DNA of 64,000 nucleotides from positions 9,057,001 to 9,121,000 of the forward strand of contig OX335653.1 in NCBI GenBank assembly GCA_946894095.1. The letters are read 5' to 3'. The translations under genes were made by a program, and so were the position numbers. Of the stretch, positions 13,683-25,934 are shown one piece after another. This DNA is from Incurvaria masculella. Its lineage: Eukaryota; Arthropoda; Insecta; Lepidoptera; Incurvariidae. Each line of letters starts with the position of its first letter. The first letter of the stretch is position 1. The notes below the pieces were generated by a model. That model saw nothing but the letters and a program-made list of their open reading frames with translations, searched no databases and had not been told where the DNA came from.

Positions 13683-15749
13683 ATGATATATTATACGTCC
13701 ATTTCTTTAACATGAAAGAAAACATCGTGAAGAAACTAACTACTCAATCTATATATACCTAACACTACCGTGTAAACCTACGTGTGTACCTAAACATTTT
13801 TACAACTCAAATCCAATATAAATCAGCTGCTATGAACTATCTTACTCTCGGAATTCAGAAATCACAGACGTAATGATATATTTTCTATTCATTTCTTCTA
13901 AATTTTTCACCAATTCAATATGTGTCATTTGCCTAATTTATGTAATTTGTATCATAATAAAAATATGAGAACAAGGTTACTTATTCTAAAACCTAAAATA
14001 GCTAGCCACGTCTTGTTATACCCTGTATTATTGAACGCGTGGAACCCAACTCACGACACATGTATAATGTAGCAGAGTAGTCTATTTAAGGTCCCTTCCC
14101 GATATGGCAGCGGGGACAGAACAGGTCAGCCGTGCTCACCGCCCCCTTTTCCGCCCCCCCAACCCCCTAGAAGCGATCGGCCGCGCTGCCGAATTGTGTG
14201 GAAGAACACTTATGTGGGTAGTTGATCACGCACTCCTAGCCGGCGCGACGTTAACATATTTAATCATTGCAGTCCTAAAAGTTTCCGAAGAAACTTGTGT
14301 CCAATATGCGTGTTTCCGAATTTCGGGGCGCGAATAAACCCTTAATACTATTATTAGGGCTATTCGGGACGCGATGAATTCCAAATGGGAATATTTGAAA
14401 TTGCTCCTGTAAGAGCCTTTCAGGAATTTAGAGCTATGATTATGTTTTTACTCTCATCAAAATTCATCGTGTGTCAAACCTTAAGTACTTGCAAAAGTTT
14501 CTTGATTAAATTAATTCATTTTCATCCTTTGCAGAGTCGATTATTGAGATCTTGGTTTTAAAAAATCATACGCTTCACTTTAAATTTACAACTTAACGAT
14601 CAACGCGGAATACTTCACACAAATCTGGATAAGCTTTTATAATAACTATTCAAAATAAATTGATCCTAGTTGACCTCCCTTCTCGTAATCATAGAGAAAA
14701 TATTCAACGCCGATGGCGAATTCCTTACGTCTTTGCCAAGTTACGAAAGGTGCGACGTCACGCGGGAACAAGACGGAGATAGCATTTCTACGCGTTGGAG
14801 GGAGAAAACAGATGTCTGTGGTAGGTCATATTGATCTCTCACCCGCCATTTTGAGGGTGAACCATTTTCGCTTCGGCAGCACAAATACCCGTGCCTGACC
14901 CAACTCAAAATGGATATTTTTTATTTGACATTATTTGCAGGTTGATTAAATGAACTGTAGATCATATTCTCAGCGGCTGTTGTGTGAGGAAAATATAGTC
15001 GGCAAGTATCACAATGGGGAAACAATCTTTGTTTTTATTTTAAGAAGTCTACTTGGGTGGACAATCATTTCTAAGTAAAAATAACCTTAATACCGGCAGT
15101 TTTTTTTTTAACTATACTACACTGAGATTTATTTCGTGTTCAATTTGCACTAGTTTTAAAAATTCTTAATGAATATGTAAACCTTAAAGGGAAAATAAAT
15201 ATGAATTGAAGGCGAATATTTATAGTTTAGTTAGTTTTATAATTTAAAAAAACCTTTTTATCATTCCTGAGTTACTGAAGACTAAAATTTCCCTATGTAT
15301 TTAATTTAATATCATATCTTAAAGATTATAGATTGAATTACTTTAGTCGTATATTTTACTATGCATCGACCTCTCGCGTCTGATTCCGATGTTCTTGCTG
15401 GTGATAAAGATGGGTTCACACTTATGGTTGACACAATTTTTTTTCAAATTTTATTTCTCACTTATAATACCTAAAATAAACTTTAAGGTGCAGTCATATT
15501 TTTTATTTTAGTTGATCCTGTAAAATATTTGGTTTATAATTGTTTCAGATGAATTATCGGCCAATTGCAGTTATTTACAGTAAATTGATATTGCAATAGT
15601 GTTTTTTCATCTATTTATTGCCTCAACTCATTTGGATGATTATTGTATAGTTTAATCCCAAATTACTGACTGATGGTATCATATTAAAAAGTAACTATCT
15701 GATCATTGAATCCGAAGAATTGATTTTACAGCCTTAAAGCTTTGCAGTC
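13683..15749. other. intergenic, no gene recognised
   Basis: No convincing coding or RNA feature. Short ORFs at 14104-14337 and 14713-14898 have no recognisable content. Confidence 0.4.
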
Positions 15750-15845
15750 GTCAAAACTTAGTACGAAATTGGCACCGGACCAACCATACAAAAACCGGTT
15801 TAGTCCGGGGGATTAAAGTTAATCGGACCACTCTGAATAGACCTG
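15750..15845 (+). repeat. short dispersed repeat with internal palindrome, copy 1
   Basis: About 95 bp shared with 24640-24745: GGCACCGGACCAACCATAC, then GGTTTAGTCCGG, ending in CCACTCTGAAT. CCGGACTAA and TTTAGTCCGG pair, so each copy can fold. Confidence 0.5.
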
Positions 15846-15896
15846 CTATTTTTTTAATATAAGTGCTCCGAAGGTTTACCGTTCAAGGCAAATATA

Positions 15897-16186
15897 GTTT
15901 TTAGGGTTCCGTACCCAATGGGTGCCAACGGAACCCTATTACTAAGCCTCCGCTGTTCGTTCGTCCATCCGTCCGTCCATCCGTACGTCCGTCTGTCACT
16001 GGGCCGTAATAGGTAGGCAGCTGACATTTTCAAAGAGTGTGTATTTACTTTGCCGCCATAACAACAAATCAGTAAAATTGAAACAAAATAAATATATATA
16101 TATATATATAATAATTGTTAAGCCTTGTACGATGGTACGGAACCCTTCGCGTGCGAATCCAGCTCGTATTTAGCCGACTTTTTACT
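15897..16186 (+). repeat. GGTTCCGTA/CCGT-rich repeat, copy 2
   Basis: Starts TTTAGGGTTCCGTACCCA, runs through CCGTCCATCCGTCCGT, contains a (TA)n run near 16093-16112 and ends GGTACGGAACCCTTCG. Same family as 12917, 21716 and 25472. Confidence 0.75.
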
Positions 16187-16369
16187 CTTTACTTAGGTTC
16201 ATATTAGAAATTTTGATACGTTTCAACTTTTGAAAAATAATCATCTTTTAAAAAACAATTATGATTACGTCATGTTATGAAATGAGTCACTGTCGACAAA
16301 CATAAAACAGTCTCACCTTCCAAATTTGAAAAGTTGAAAATGATCGTTACTCAGTGTGACTGCGTCACG

Positions 16370-16580
16370 GTACCGCATCGGCGCGCTGTAGGTTGCAGAG
16401 CAGTGGCGGCGGCGGCACCGCGGCGGTGCGAAGGTGGCAGCAGCGCGCGGGGAGGCGGATGGCAGCGGCGAGCGGCGGGGAGCGGCGGCCGGCGGGGGGA
16501 GGACAGGGTGCGACGGCTGCAGCCGGCTGCGAAACTTGGCTCGCGTCGGCCTCGTTTAGTCGAAATGAGACCCTGCAAGT
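16370..16580. other. GC-rich islet
   Basis: About 210 bp rich in GGCGGC and CpG, in an AT-rich setting. Four overlapping ORFs on both strands are composition artefacts (Arg/Ala/Gly/Pro only). It could be a regulatory island or an unrecognised exon; nothing decides. Confidence 0.4.
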
Positions 16581-16938
16581 AGCCAAGAACCCATTACGGA
16601 GGCCGGAGGTCAGACACTCTAAAACTTAGAGTACAGGCTTCCATGTCTACTTCTTGCGAATACGCGTCGGGATACTTATTTTATGTAGCATTGAATGTGT
16701 ATCGCCTTTTTTATAATTGTTGCAATACCTCGCCACCACCTACTAGATGACGCTGATTTTCAATTCTAGTCGTCAACTGGTTTTTAGCATGAGTCTGGAC
16801 TAACTTACATTTTCTACGTTTTTCACGATTATTGTTCTACATTTTAATTTAAACAGCGATATCTATTTGGGATAATTCTTTAATGAGCATAATAAGCAGA
16901 TATTTGTAACCATTAAAACTTTAGTGTATTTTTTATAT

Positions 16939-17042
16939 AGTTGGTCTAGGAAGGTCCTACCATAGCACCTAGTTCCCATATGGTATGTGAAGCTAATATC
17001 GGACGGTCAGTTTGTTATTGGCCATCCATGTCCAGTTCAATA
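16939..17042 (+). repeat. SINE fragment
   Basis: Contains GAAGGTCCTACCATAGCACC and ends GGCCATCCATGTCCAGTTCA, matching the tail half of the SINE family. Confidence 0.55.
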
Positions 17043-17165
17043 AAAAAAAAGTGTCGTTACCATGTAAAAGATGAAATATCAGAAGGGACTTTTATTTTTA
17101 AGTGGGCCCTAAGCCGTGAAGTAACCCACATTCGTAATGAAACTAAAAAGTATAATCAATAAATC

Positions 17166-17456
17166 TTTGGACATATGCCTCTCCGTTTTTTCTCCAGTCC
17201 TCCCGGCCCTCAGCGGTACGGAACCACTGCTTTCCGCCGACGCTCTTGATATCGTCTTCCCACCTGACGGGTGGTCTTCCCACACTCCGTTTTCCTGTCC
17301 ACGGCCGCCAGTGTAGGATATGGACATGGTGTAGACATGGTCCAACGGTCGTCGTCTCTTTGGCTGACGTGACCAGCCCACTACCACTTGCGCTTAGCCA
17401 CCCGGTGTCCAATATCGACTAGCTACTTTGGTACGTCGGCGGATTGCCTCGTTACG
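17166..17456 (-). repeat. RTE-like LINE 3'-end fragment, copy 2 (left part)
   Basis: On the - strand it encodes a GRPPVRWEDDIKS..GKQWFRTAEGREDWRKNGEAYV-like tail, the characteristic C-terminus of RTE-clade polyproteins. The repeat is interrupted at about 17457 by a ~110 bp insertion and resumes at about 17570. Confidence 0.7.
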
Positions 17457-17569
17457 CCGTTATAGAACTGAATGCAATCAGGTGCTAACACCTCCTTAAA
17501 TATATGATTTAACTATTTGCACATCGGAGTAGTCCTACAAGAACGCTGCGAACAAGAACGTAGCGATAT
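17457..17569 (+). mobile_element. short MITE-like element, copy 1, inserted in an RTE relic
   Basis: It starts CCGTTATAGAACTGAATGCA and contains CAGGTGCTAACACCTCC and GTAGTCCTACAAGAACG. Aligned to 5243-5509, it interrupts the RTE repeat between CGTTACG and the GCTCGCTCCATTGCTCGC segment, so it is an insertion. An inverted copy lies at 18548-18646. Confidence 0.55.
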
Positions 17570-17619
17570 TCCCAGCATGGCTCGCTCCATTGCTCGCTGG
17601 GCAACTTTCATCCTTTGGA
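17570..17619 (-). repeat. RTE-like LINE 3'-end fragment, copy 2 (right part)
   Basis: Continues the repeat interrupted at 17457: GCTCGCTCCATTGCTCGC then GGGCAACTTTCATCCTTTGG, as at 5466-5505. Confidence 0.65.
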
Positions 17620-18359
17620 TTGTCCAGTACATATTACTTAATAGGAATCGCCATCAGACTAAAAACAAATATTGACACTAAGATAAATTGTCGCTCATGT
17701 AAATTTCGAATAAAATTGGCTTTTTTACTATTTAATTTTTTAAATACCAAAAAATTATGAGTGTACAAAATAATTTCGTAATCAGTATTAAAATAGAAAT
17801 GTCGCAAAAAAATTTAACACCGCGTATAATTTGCGGTCACTGTCCCCGTGCCCCCTCCAGATCACACACGCATTTACTCCATATCCTTCTCTACCCCAGA
17901 ACATACTAGCGAATAAAATGTAGGAGCACAAGGGTTGAAGTAAAGGGAGGGGGGAGAACACAATGCGAATGGGTGGTGTGATGCAGACCTAACATAAGTG
18001 GCGATCTAAATACATTCACAGCTTTAAAACGTGTGGAATATTTTCATTAAATCGTTAATTTAAATTATAAGCAAATAAATGAAAATTTGAGTAATTAACA
18101 GACATAATCTATAACCAGGCATTACATTTCATTTTCAATGTTCTCGTTTGATTTTGTCACGAGTTCTGACATCACTATTTTTGGAGGCAATAAAACATGA
18201 AACTTTTTGAAAATTTTTATTGGGAGAATACAATGTTACCACTGTTGTGAACATGTTTTTAATTTTCAAAAGGATTCGTTATAATTTGGTACCTATTTTT
18301 TATTACGCAAAATAAAATCTAGCTGCGGGCAAAAAAGTTTCCCGCTGTGCAGAAAATTA

Positions 18360-18535
18360 AAATCCAGCCGCCACGTTGTGTCGCCCGCCGTCGGCCCTTC
18401 GCCCCGCCTCTGCCGCACCCCCCCGCACCACCGACCCATCGTCCCCCCCGGCCCCCCCCGACCCGTGACCGCTGCCAGGAGGAAGTTTGAGTTTCTGCAT
18501 CTCATCGGGGTCTCGTGAGGCGGCGAAATGATAGT
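18360..18535. other. GC-rich islet
   Basis: About 175 bp of C-rich, CpG-containing sequence with several runs of seven or more C. No homeobox or other domain in any frame. Confidence 0.4.
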
Positions 18536-18547
18536 ATGAAACTGCAA

Positions 18548-18646
18548 CGTTCTTGTAGGACTACTCAGATGTGCAAATAGTTAAATCATATATTTAAGGA
18601 AGTGTTAGCACCTGATTGCATTCAGTTCTATAACGGCGTAAGTAAA
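18548..18646 (-). mobile_element. short MITE-like element, copy 2 (inverted)
   Basis: Near-exact reverse complement of 17457-17550 with a couple of mismatches over about 93 bp, ending in CTATAACGGCGT. Confidence 0.55.
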
Positions 18647-19889
18647 ACAACATTTAATTTTGCTTAAAAATAAGTTAAAAAAAATTCGATAGCCTAAAAA
18701 GTAAATTTGTAGATTGATGGTCTTGCCATAAAACTAAAGATAAAACAGTAAGACCCGATGCTTTCATTGCTTAAACAGGGAAAATATGCGCAAACATTAA
18801 AAAAAATATTTGAAAAAAGAATGGTCAAATACAGCTAAACCATCCATTTATCTTATTTATTTTTGAAATTTCAAAATCAGTTGTAGTTATATTCAAAAAC
18901 AAGATGCGGTACCCGGCTCCGCTCGGGTCAGTATCGTGTTGGATTGATTTCGGTCTGAATAATTTCCTGGATAAAAAGTAACCCACCAAAAGGCTGGTTT
19001 GATCCGATAAATCGTTTGAACCGATATGGCATGATTTAATGATAAACATCGACATATTCCCATTTCAGCTTCGTAAACATTTGGGAGCGAATTTTAAAAG
19101 CATGTGCCGCCAGACCCTTACTGCACTGGCACTGCTACATAAAAATTGATACAAAACCAACAAAGGCGGGATTAACCTTCCTTACTTTTACAAAGTTTTC
19201 TGAGGAATACGAACCACAGCCACCTTCAACATCTAAAACGGTAACCCATCCGAAATCTGACTGCGCCCAGAGTTGCTCTACATTGATAAAATACGGAACT
19301 AAATCGGGTGAGTGGTTAGAATTTATCGCTCTACATGATATCATGGAACTTTCTGTAGGCCTTTTTAACACCTATAATTTTCAAGTACATAGTTTCATTT
19401 TTCTCGTAAGGTTTGTATTAAATATTTAAAAATTACATACGCAATTCTTGCTTGTTTATCGCTTCTTATATTAATGAAAACCGTATCAAAAAGTCCGTAG
19501 CGTGGCTTAGAGTAAGTAGTCGAAGAAATAAAGTCAGATAGTGACTACCCCCCAAGCCGCTGTCTATGGGCATTTCGGTTTGTATGACAGCTACATCTTA
19601 ACGTAAGCGGAACTGAATTATATATAGCCTATCCTGTATTCCGTATATTTACATATACGTGTAGTAAGTTTGATCGAATTCGGATTATCGGTTTAAGAGT
19701 TAAGAAAGAACATACATACATACATACAGAACTGATTTCTAAAAATCATTAATTTAGTCTTAGTATCATACATAAAGTCTACAAACGAAGTATCTTAGAA
19801 AGCAAAGCAACTTACTCCATGAACAGCCCTTACAGATTTATTATTAGTATAGAAGTTTAGATAGACAATAAAATGTGCTTTCACTTACA

Positions 19890-19970
19890 CCCTAACGGAA
19901 TTAAATGCAATCAGTTGCTAACACCCCCTTAAGTGGACTTAAGGCAATAAAACAAAATCCTACAAAAATA
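19890..19970 (+). repeat. diverged copy of the short MITE-like element
   Basis: Contains AAATGCAATCAGTTGCTAAC and AATCCTACAA in the same order as 17457-17550, with extra divergence and a gap. Confidence 0.4.
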
Positions 19971-20744
19971 AAAATGAGTGATCAGGCTGGCGTTTCTTTA
20001 AATATAAGTTATTTCGGCTCCTTAACATATTTAAATATTTCTGAGTAAGGAATATATATCTATATGTATCTATTAAATTTAAATGGTTTGATTTCAGATA
20101 CATTTTGACCTCCTTTAGAAATACAATGAGGAGGGAGGAAATGCAGGATGCAATACAAGTATACAAGCATAATGATTCCAATTCATCGATGCGAACTTCA
20201 GACTTACCTCGTTATCTTTACTACCGTGCAATTATCTGTGCTAAGCGGCGCGGCGGCGTCCCTGGGAGTATACTCATGAGATTCTCACCTGTGAGTCATA
20301 ACGCTATCGCACTCATGAAATGACAGCCACGAGTCACCCTAGTGTTGCCCATTTCTAATTATTCCAATTAGAGTGCGACGACACTAACATAACATTTGAT
20401 GTTTGATGACGTCCGGCAAAAGTGTCTCAATTTCATCTATGATTTCATCTACGTTTTCGCTTTCCTGAGATCTGGTATCTTGCTAATTTCACTATATTAT
20501 GCAGAGCTTTGTGGTTTAGAAAGTATGTTTATCACATGAATGATTCGGATAAGAAAAAAGACATGCATTTCTTTTTTCGTTCAATGACAAGAGGTTCCTG
20601 TAGAAACATTATTAAATACCTAATCACTCAGGGTTTCTGTTTGTTCTTTGTCATTGAATCCAGGCATTGACGATCGCGCCATCATCGCGACAAATTGAAC
20701 CACGCCTAGCTAAAAATTGCCCGCGCTTGTGAAAACCGGAAGCC

Positions 20745-21050
20745 AAAATGCCGTGCCAGAACCTTCCTTATGTTAGTCGGCTGCATTTAACTGAATGAAA
20801 AATACGGACAATCTTCATTGCCGCTTCGACCATCGTTCGATGGTCGGAATGCAATCGTAGCAATCCGGTGGAGATTAACCCTACCAACTAGTAAGTAAGG
20901 AAGGGACCTAAAGTTTTACGTAGAATCAGAACCTTGGCCAGGTTCAATGGTTAAAAAACGGTCACCCATCTAGAACCCAACCGCGCTTACAGTTGATTCT
21001 TCCAGCTTATCGAACCGTAAGGCGGCTCGCCACTGGGCTACTGAGGTAGA
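20745..21050 (-). repeat. SINE copy, variant head
   Basis: Body segments ATGCCGTGCCAGAACCTTCC and AAAGTTTTACGTAGAATC are on the - strand orientation. The right end GGCTCGCCACTGGGCTACTG is the tRNA-like head of the 13411-type subfamily. Confidence 0.6.
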
Positions 21051-21541
21051 CAGACTACTAAAAGTATTTTTAATTACTATGAGCATTCCTCGCGATGTTT
21101 TCCTTCACCAAAAGCATTCTTAGGTAAATTATAAACACACTTTTCAATCTATAAAAGGAAAGAACGTATTGCGTCCGAAAAAAGAACTTTTTGCTTGGTA
21201 CCTATAGACACTAAATTAGCAACATTTGGAGCGATCGTCCATGCCCTAATATTTTGGTTTACATCCATTCGGACCAATCGGCGCGATCGTCCATGCCCAG
21301 CTGGCTATTCTACAAACAATAAATAAGTTTGGCAGCAGACTTTAGATCTTGTAGGCTTATATCTCGGCTTATATAATAATAATTCAAGGAGAAAAACACC
21401 ATAGAAGTTTATTTGCTGGTTATTTTTTACTGAGTTAATCGAATCCAGGGATCGAACAGTTTGTGACACCTTATTTTAGTATTACTACCAGATATTTAAA
21501 ACAAATTATATGAAATTAAATAATCAAATCTTTCTTTATAT

Positions 21542-21680
21542 AACTGGACATAAATGGCTATACCACACCCAACACACTGGTTAGCCCAACACACTGCATT
21601 TCCGAAGGATTTAGGGGCCATGCCAGGACCTTTCCTTTACAAACGCAGCTTTATTGAACTAGACGGAAAACACGGGCATT
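21542..21680 (-). repeat. SINE fragment
   Basis: Contains TAACTGGACATAAATGGC, GGCCATGCCAGGACCTTTCC and TATTGAACTAGACGGAAAAC; the tRNA-like head is absent. Confidence 0.55.
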
Positions 21681-21715
21681 AATAATTTTAAATTAACCAA
21701 ACGAAAACAATATTA

Positions 21716-22033
21716 CTTTTTTTAGGTTTCGTACCCAAAGGGTGCCAACGGAACCCTATTACTAAGCCTCCGCTCTCTGTCCGTCCATCCGTCCGTCCGT
21801 TCGTCCGTCCGTCCGTCCGTCCATCCGTCCGTCTGTCACAGTGCCGTATCTCATGAACCGCAATAGATAGGCAGCTGAAATTTTCATTTAGCCGCTATAA
21901 CAACAAATAAGTAAAATTTTAAAATAATAAAAATTAAAGAGGGCCCCCATACAAAAAAATATTTTGTGTTAACTCTTGTATGATGGTACGGAACCCTTCG
22001 TGTGCGAGTCCAGCTCGCACCTGGCCGGTTTTC
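21716..22033 (+). repeat. GGTTCCGTA/CCGT-rich repeat, copy 3
   Basis: Carries a long CCGT run (about 21780-21832) and GTATCTCATGAACCGCAATA, and ends GGTACGGAACCCTTCGTGTG. Confidence 0.75.
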
Positions 22034-24081
22034 CTTTGTTTTCATTTGGCTCCCTGTAAGCTAACGAGCAGCTAAATGTTTCCCCAGTCATTATTTTCTT
22101 GGAAAATAGAATCTTCTAGTTTGTACAGAGAATATACTCAAGGAGCATTTTGTCCATTTTCAGCTGTAACTGTAAAATCAAACAAAACTTTATCATTCTC
22201 ATATCTCGTAATTATTAAGGTTATCATACATACTCAATACTCCGTCTGCAATCTGTGTGACAATATATGTTAAATAACCTAATAGGCACTCTCGATTTGT
22301 TGTCCACTTTATCATTTTGCAACAGAGTTAGATCTTGAGATAACCACTCAGCGCCATCTTGCCGTTACGCAAAGCTTTCTGTAAATAGTAATGTGGGCGC
22401 GCACGCGTAGAGCAACACAAGCTAGGCAACCACTGAAGAGCTTTTCGTGAACATCATAGATGGCAGCGCCGTGCCGCCGCCGAGTTTAAGGTTATAGGAA
22501 GGTTTTAAAATGTCTCTTTTACTAGTAAAACAATATTTTTTCACAAATCCTAAGGTCCAAATGTTTCATAATTAATATGCTCAGAAAAATTTAAATGAGC
22601 GCATTCAAGTTTCATTCTATCTACACACTCATACACGCATAATACCGGTAGAACACCGCGGCAATCGGCATTGGACTTGCCACTAGGCCCTATTATAAAG
22701 GCCGAGGTTAGGGGCGGCAGCATGGAGGTGAAGAAATACACCTCTATGGGCGGCAGTCGTGCGACCGAGGCCACAGAAGTAGCTCAATTCAGGCGATTTT
22801 TGAGATAAATTCCCTCCATCGAGTGTCGGGGTTGTTACTTAAATATTGGCGGAGCACTGCTGGTTATGTCACTTTTAAAAAGATGATTTCCAAGGACCAT
22901 TCGCGACACTTCAACGTCTCGAAACTAGCTTAGAGCCCGTACAACCGAAATGTAACTGTATAGGTGCACGAAATCGGGACTTTGTATGGAGTTTAACTAC
23001 TGGATGTAATCCTACATATATTCTGTGCCGTGGCACAGATGAGGCAGATGTAAAAGCTGTGACAGACGAGACGAAAAAATAGAGAGTTTTTTTTAAATAA
23101 CCTCATCTTGGATATTAGTCTAAACTTATTTTCCCTCTTATTTTGTGAATTGTATAGTTTTGTTTATTCATCATCCATTGACAGTAAGCTGCACTCGGTT
23201 TGGTCATATTTTAATATTAGCTAATTCAGCAAAATAAAACACAATACTATTTACAAATACTAACTCAACGGTCCTAGGAGGAAACATATATTTCAATATC
23301 ATAAATTAAAATTAAAACAATATGTACATGCTTACCCACGGAAGGAACTTTTCATTTGCTTCTTTTCCACTTCCATATTTTCCCGCGCTATAGTAAATCC
23401 GTAGGTAAATTATATGTTTCAGCACTAACCACAAAACAATAAACATAATTTTGAATATTAATTAATTTTACATATAAATGAAATGAGCACATTTACGTGA
23501 AGTTCAAAACTTTAGCAGCGAGAGGAGAGTTGGGGCTGTTGCCAGAAACTGAACTGGCATTCAACGATTCCCTTCACCATAGAAGGGCATTCCACTTCTC
23601 CCTGTGCCCTTCACACTCGTTCGAAAACATAATTCTGTCTCTCTCCGTTTTGTCCGAAATTCTCTGGTTGAACGTGAGAAGACCATTACCGGCGAGAACA
23701 AAAAAGGATCCCCTTATTGCAATATATCATCGGTTGACGGGTACTGTTAAGGGTGCTGATTTAGTTTCGGTGGCATTGACTTTGCTTTTGTAGTCGACCG
23801 AGTTTATCATAGCAAACAATTTCGTCAGGATAACGGTTATTTTGGAGCTGTTTGGTTATGAATTTTTAACTGTTCTTTTTATTTTCTAATCTACACATAT
23901 TTCATGTCTACACAACGTTTAAAATATTTCTTCAAATCGTATGTCATAAAAGTTTTGCATGCGTGCGAGTGTGTTCGAAAAAAAAAAAAAGTAATGGACT
24001 TTGATTCGTATCTCAGGCACGCGGATGGCAAACATGACGATACCGATGACGACAACGTCTGTATTTTCCACCGAGGATTCT
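22034..24081. other. intergenic, no gene recognised
   Basis: Several short ORFs, including one of 98 codons at 23497-23793, lack any recognisable content or splice context. No RNA gene seen. Confidence 0.4.
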
Positions 24082-24198
24082 AAAACGAGCTCATAAAGGT
24101 CCTGGCATGGCACCCAATTCCTCCGGAAGTGCGGTATTTTGGGCTAATATTGCACCTTGCGTGTAATTTTATTCGTCCATGTTCAGTTACATAAAAAA
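24082..24198 (+). repeat. SINE fragment
   Basis: Contains CATAAAGGTCCTGGCATGGC and ends TCCATGTTCAGTTACAT; 3' half of the SINE family. Confidence 0.55.
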
Positions 24199-24527
24199 AA
24201 TATTCTGGCTTCATTGGTTTTGTTGTAATATCATTTATATATTTTTAATGACGCCATCTTATGGATAAAATTATGATAGCTAAATAATTTGACTACAAAA
24301 TTTAAGGTTTTGTATATTTCAAATGTAAAGTTCATTAGACGCGCGGCCATACTGTATTTCATAGTTGGTCTTTTATTACAGCGAGTTAGAAAGGACGGAA
24401 GAAGCGATCGAAGCTCGTTCTGAGAGCGGCAGCGTAGCCACTTTTTAGTGTAAATACATACATTGACAGTAGTGCAGCACACAAAGTTTTCTTTATTTAA
24501 TGCTAACAGAGATGGATGGCTAATATA

Positions 24528-24602
24528 AAACAACTGCCGTTATGATAATAGCCCAATACACCACATTTCCGAAAGAATTAGGTGCCATGCCAGAACCTTT
24601 GA
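24528..24602 (-). repeat. SINE fragment
   Basis: Contains CCCAATACACCACATTTCCG and TAGGTGCCATGCCAGAACC. Confidence 0.5.
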
Positions 24603-24639
24603 CGAATTTTCTCAATACTGATGTTTAACAGTCGTATTC

Positions 24640-24745
24640 AGAGAGCACCTATCAAAACTGAATACGAGATTAGCACCGGACTAATCATACAAAAAGCGGT
24701 TTAGTCCGGAGGATTTAAGTTAGTTCGCCCACTCTGAATTCCAAC
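24640..24745 (+). repeat. short dispersed repeat with internal palindrome, copy 2
   Basis: Partner of 15750-15845 (TTAGCACCGGACTAATCATA, GCGGTTTAGTCCGGAGGAT, CCACTCTGAATTCC). Confidence 0.5.
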
Positions 24746-25471
24746 TAAAGTTCCAACGACACCCGTAATTACTTCACGCGACGCTACTTAGTGCAACAAA
24801 CATTTGATGCGGCGTGTCCCGAATTCGTAAGCGAACTAGCTACCCTATATCCGGAGCACCCGCCGCAGAGAATCAGAGCACCCCCTTGTGGTTGACATGA
24901 GAACAAACCGTCTCTCAAACTCATTTCTTTGCCGCACTGCCAGGATATAGAACTGTCTACCGGCGGATGCCCTTCCTCATACCTATAACCTGGGAGACTT
25001 CTAGAGTAATTTGAATAAGCTCGATAGCTCCGCCACCGGCCGCAAATCCACTGGCATGGCGCCTCGCTGAGCGCGGTTTAGCGTTGCAAGGTGTTTTTGG
25101 TTTTTCTGAGCAACACACAGCCAACTATACCGGTTTTTCATAAATAAAAGCTAATTACCATGCGTTTTCACCAATACGTAGCTAAGCTGCCGCCATACGA
25201 ATGAATTTCGTCGCCTCTCCCGATCTCCCTACCCTACTGTATTATTGACACTGTAATTCAAGCTACGACAGTGTGTGCACGGACACTACAAGAGTGCTTT
25301 GAAACAGTGACATCACTAGTCATCAATCACATCGACAACAATACTGTGACAATTTATACAGGGATAGGACATTGTCATCAGCTGCTGGGGTCGGATTAAC
25401 ACAATTTAAAAAATTACATTTATGAGTTTGATGTTCCTTTAGACATGAATCTAGACCAATTTATTTGTTAG

Positions 25472-25787
25472 TTTTTAGGGTTTCGTACCCACAGGGAGCC
25501 AACGGAACTCCATTACTAAGGCTCCGCTTTCCGTCCGTCCGTCCATCCGTCCGTCCGTGCGTCTGTCACAAGGCGGTATCTCATGAATTATAATAGGTAG
25601 GCAACTGAAAATTTCACAGAGTATGTATTAATTTTGTCGCTATGACAACCAATTAATAATGGTAATATAATAATGGTAAAATTAATTAATAATGAAAATT
25701 AAAGGGGGGCCCCATACAAAAAACGTGATTTGTTGTGTCATAATTTGTATGTTGGTACGGAACCCCTCGTGTGCGAGTGAGCTTGTT
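25472..25787 (+). repeat. GGTTCCGTA/CCGT-rich repeat, copy 4
   Basis: Same order as the other copies: TTAGGGTTTCGTACCC, CCGT run at about 25532-25560, ATCTCATGAATTATAATAGG, GGTACGGAACCCCTCGTGTG. Confidence 0.75.
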
Positions 25788-25934
25788 TTTTTTTTATTTT
25801 ACGTCGAGATAGAAATCACAGAAGGTGTTACAGCTGCCAAAGTGTTTCGATTTCCATCTGAAATAATCAGATGGAAAAGATACACAAATGCATCTATAAA
25901 TTATAGTTTACAGAGTTACAGAATAATCAGGTTT

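Noticed and set aside
16334..16629. Four ORFs in the GC-rich islet
   Set aside because: All frames are open only because of GC composition; residues are low-complexity Arg/Ala/Gly.
17457..18646. Single 1.19 kb transposon with 93 bp terminal inverted repeats
   Set aside because: The RTE fragment broken at 17457 resumes at 17570 inside the supposed element, so the two ends look like separate short insertions.
24405..24425. mir-993-like match (GAAGCTCGT) expected near insect zen
   Set aside because: Only nine bases agree, no hairpin arm with the mir-10/993 5p sequence was seen, and TACCCTGTA hits at 14017 and 26993 are inside repeats.
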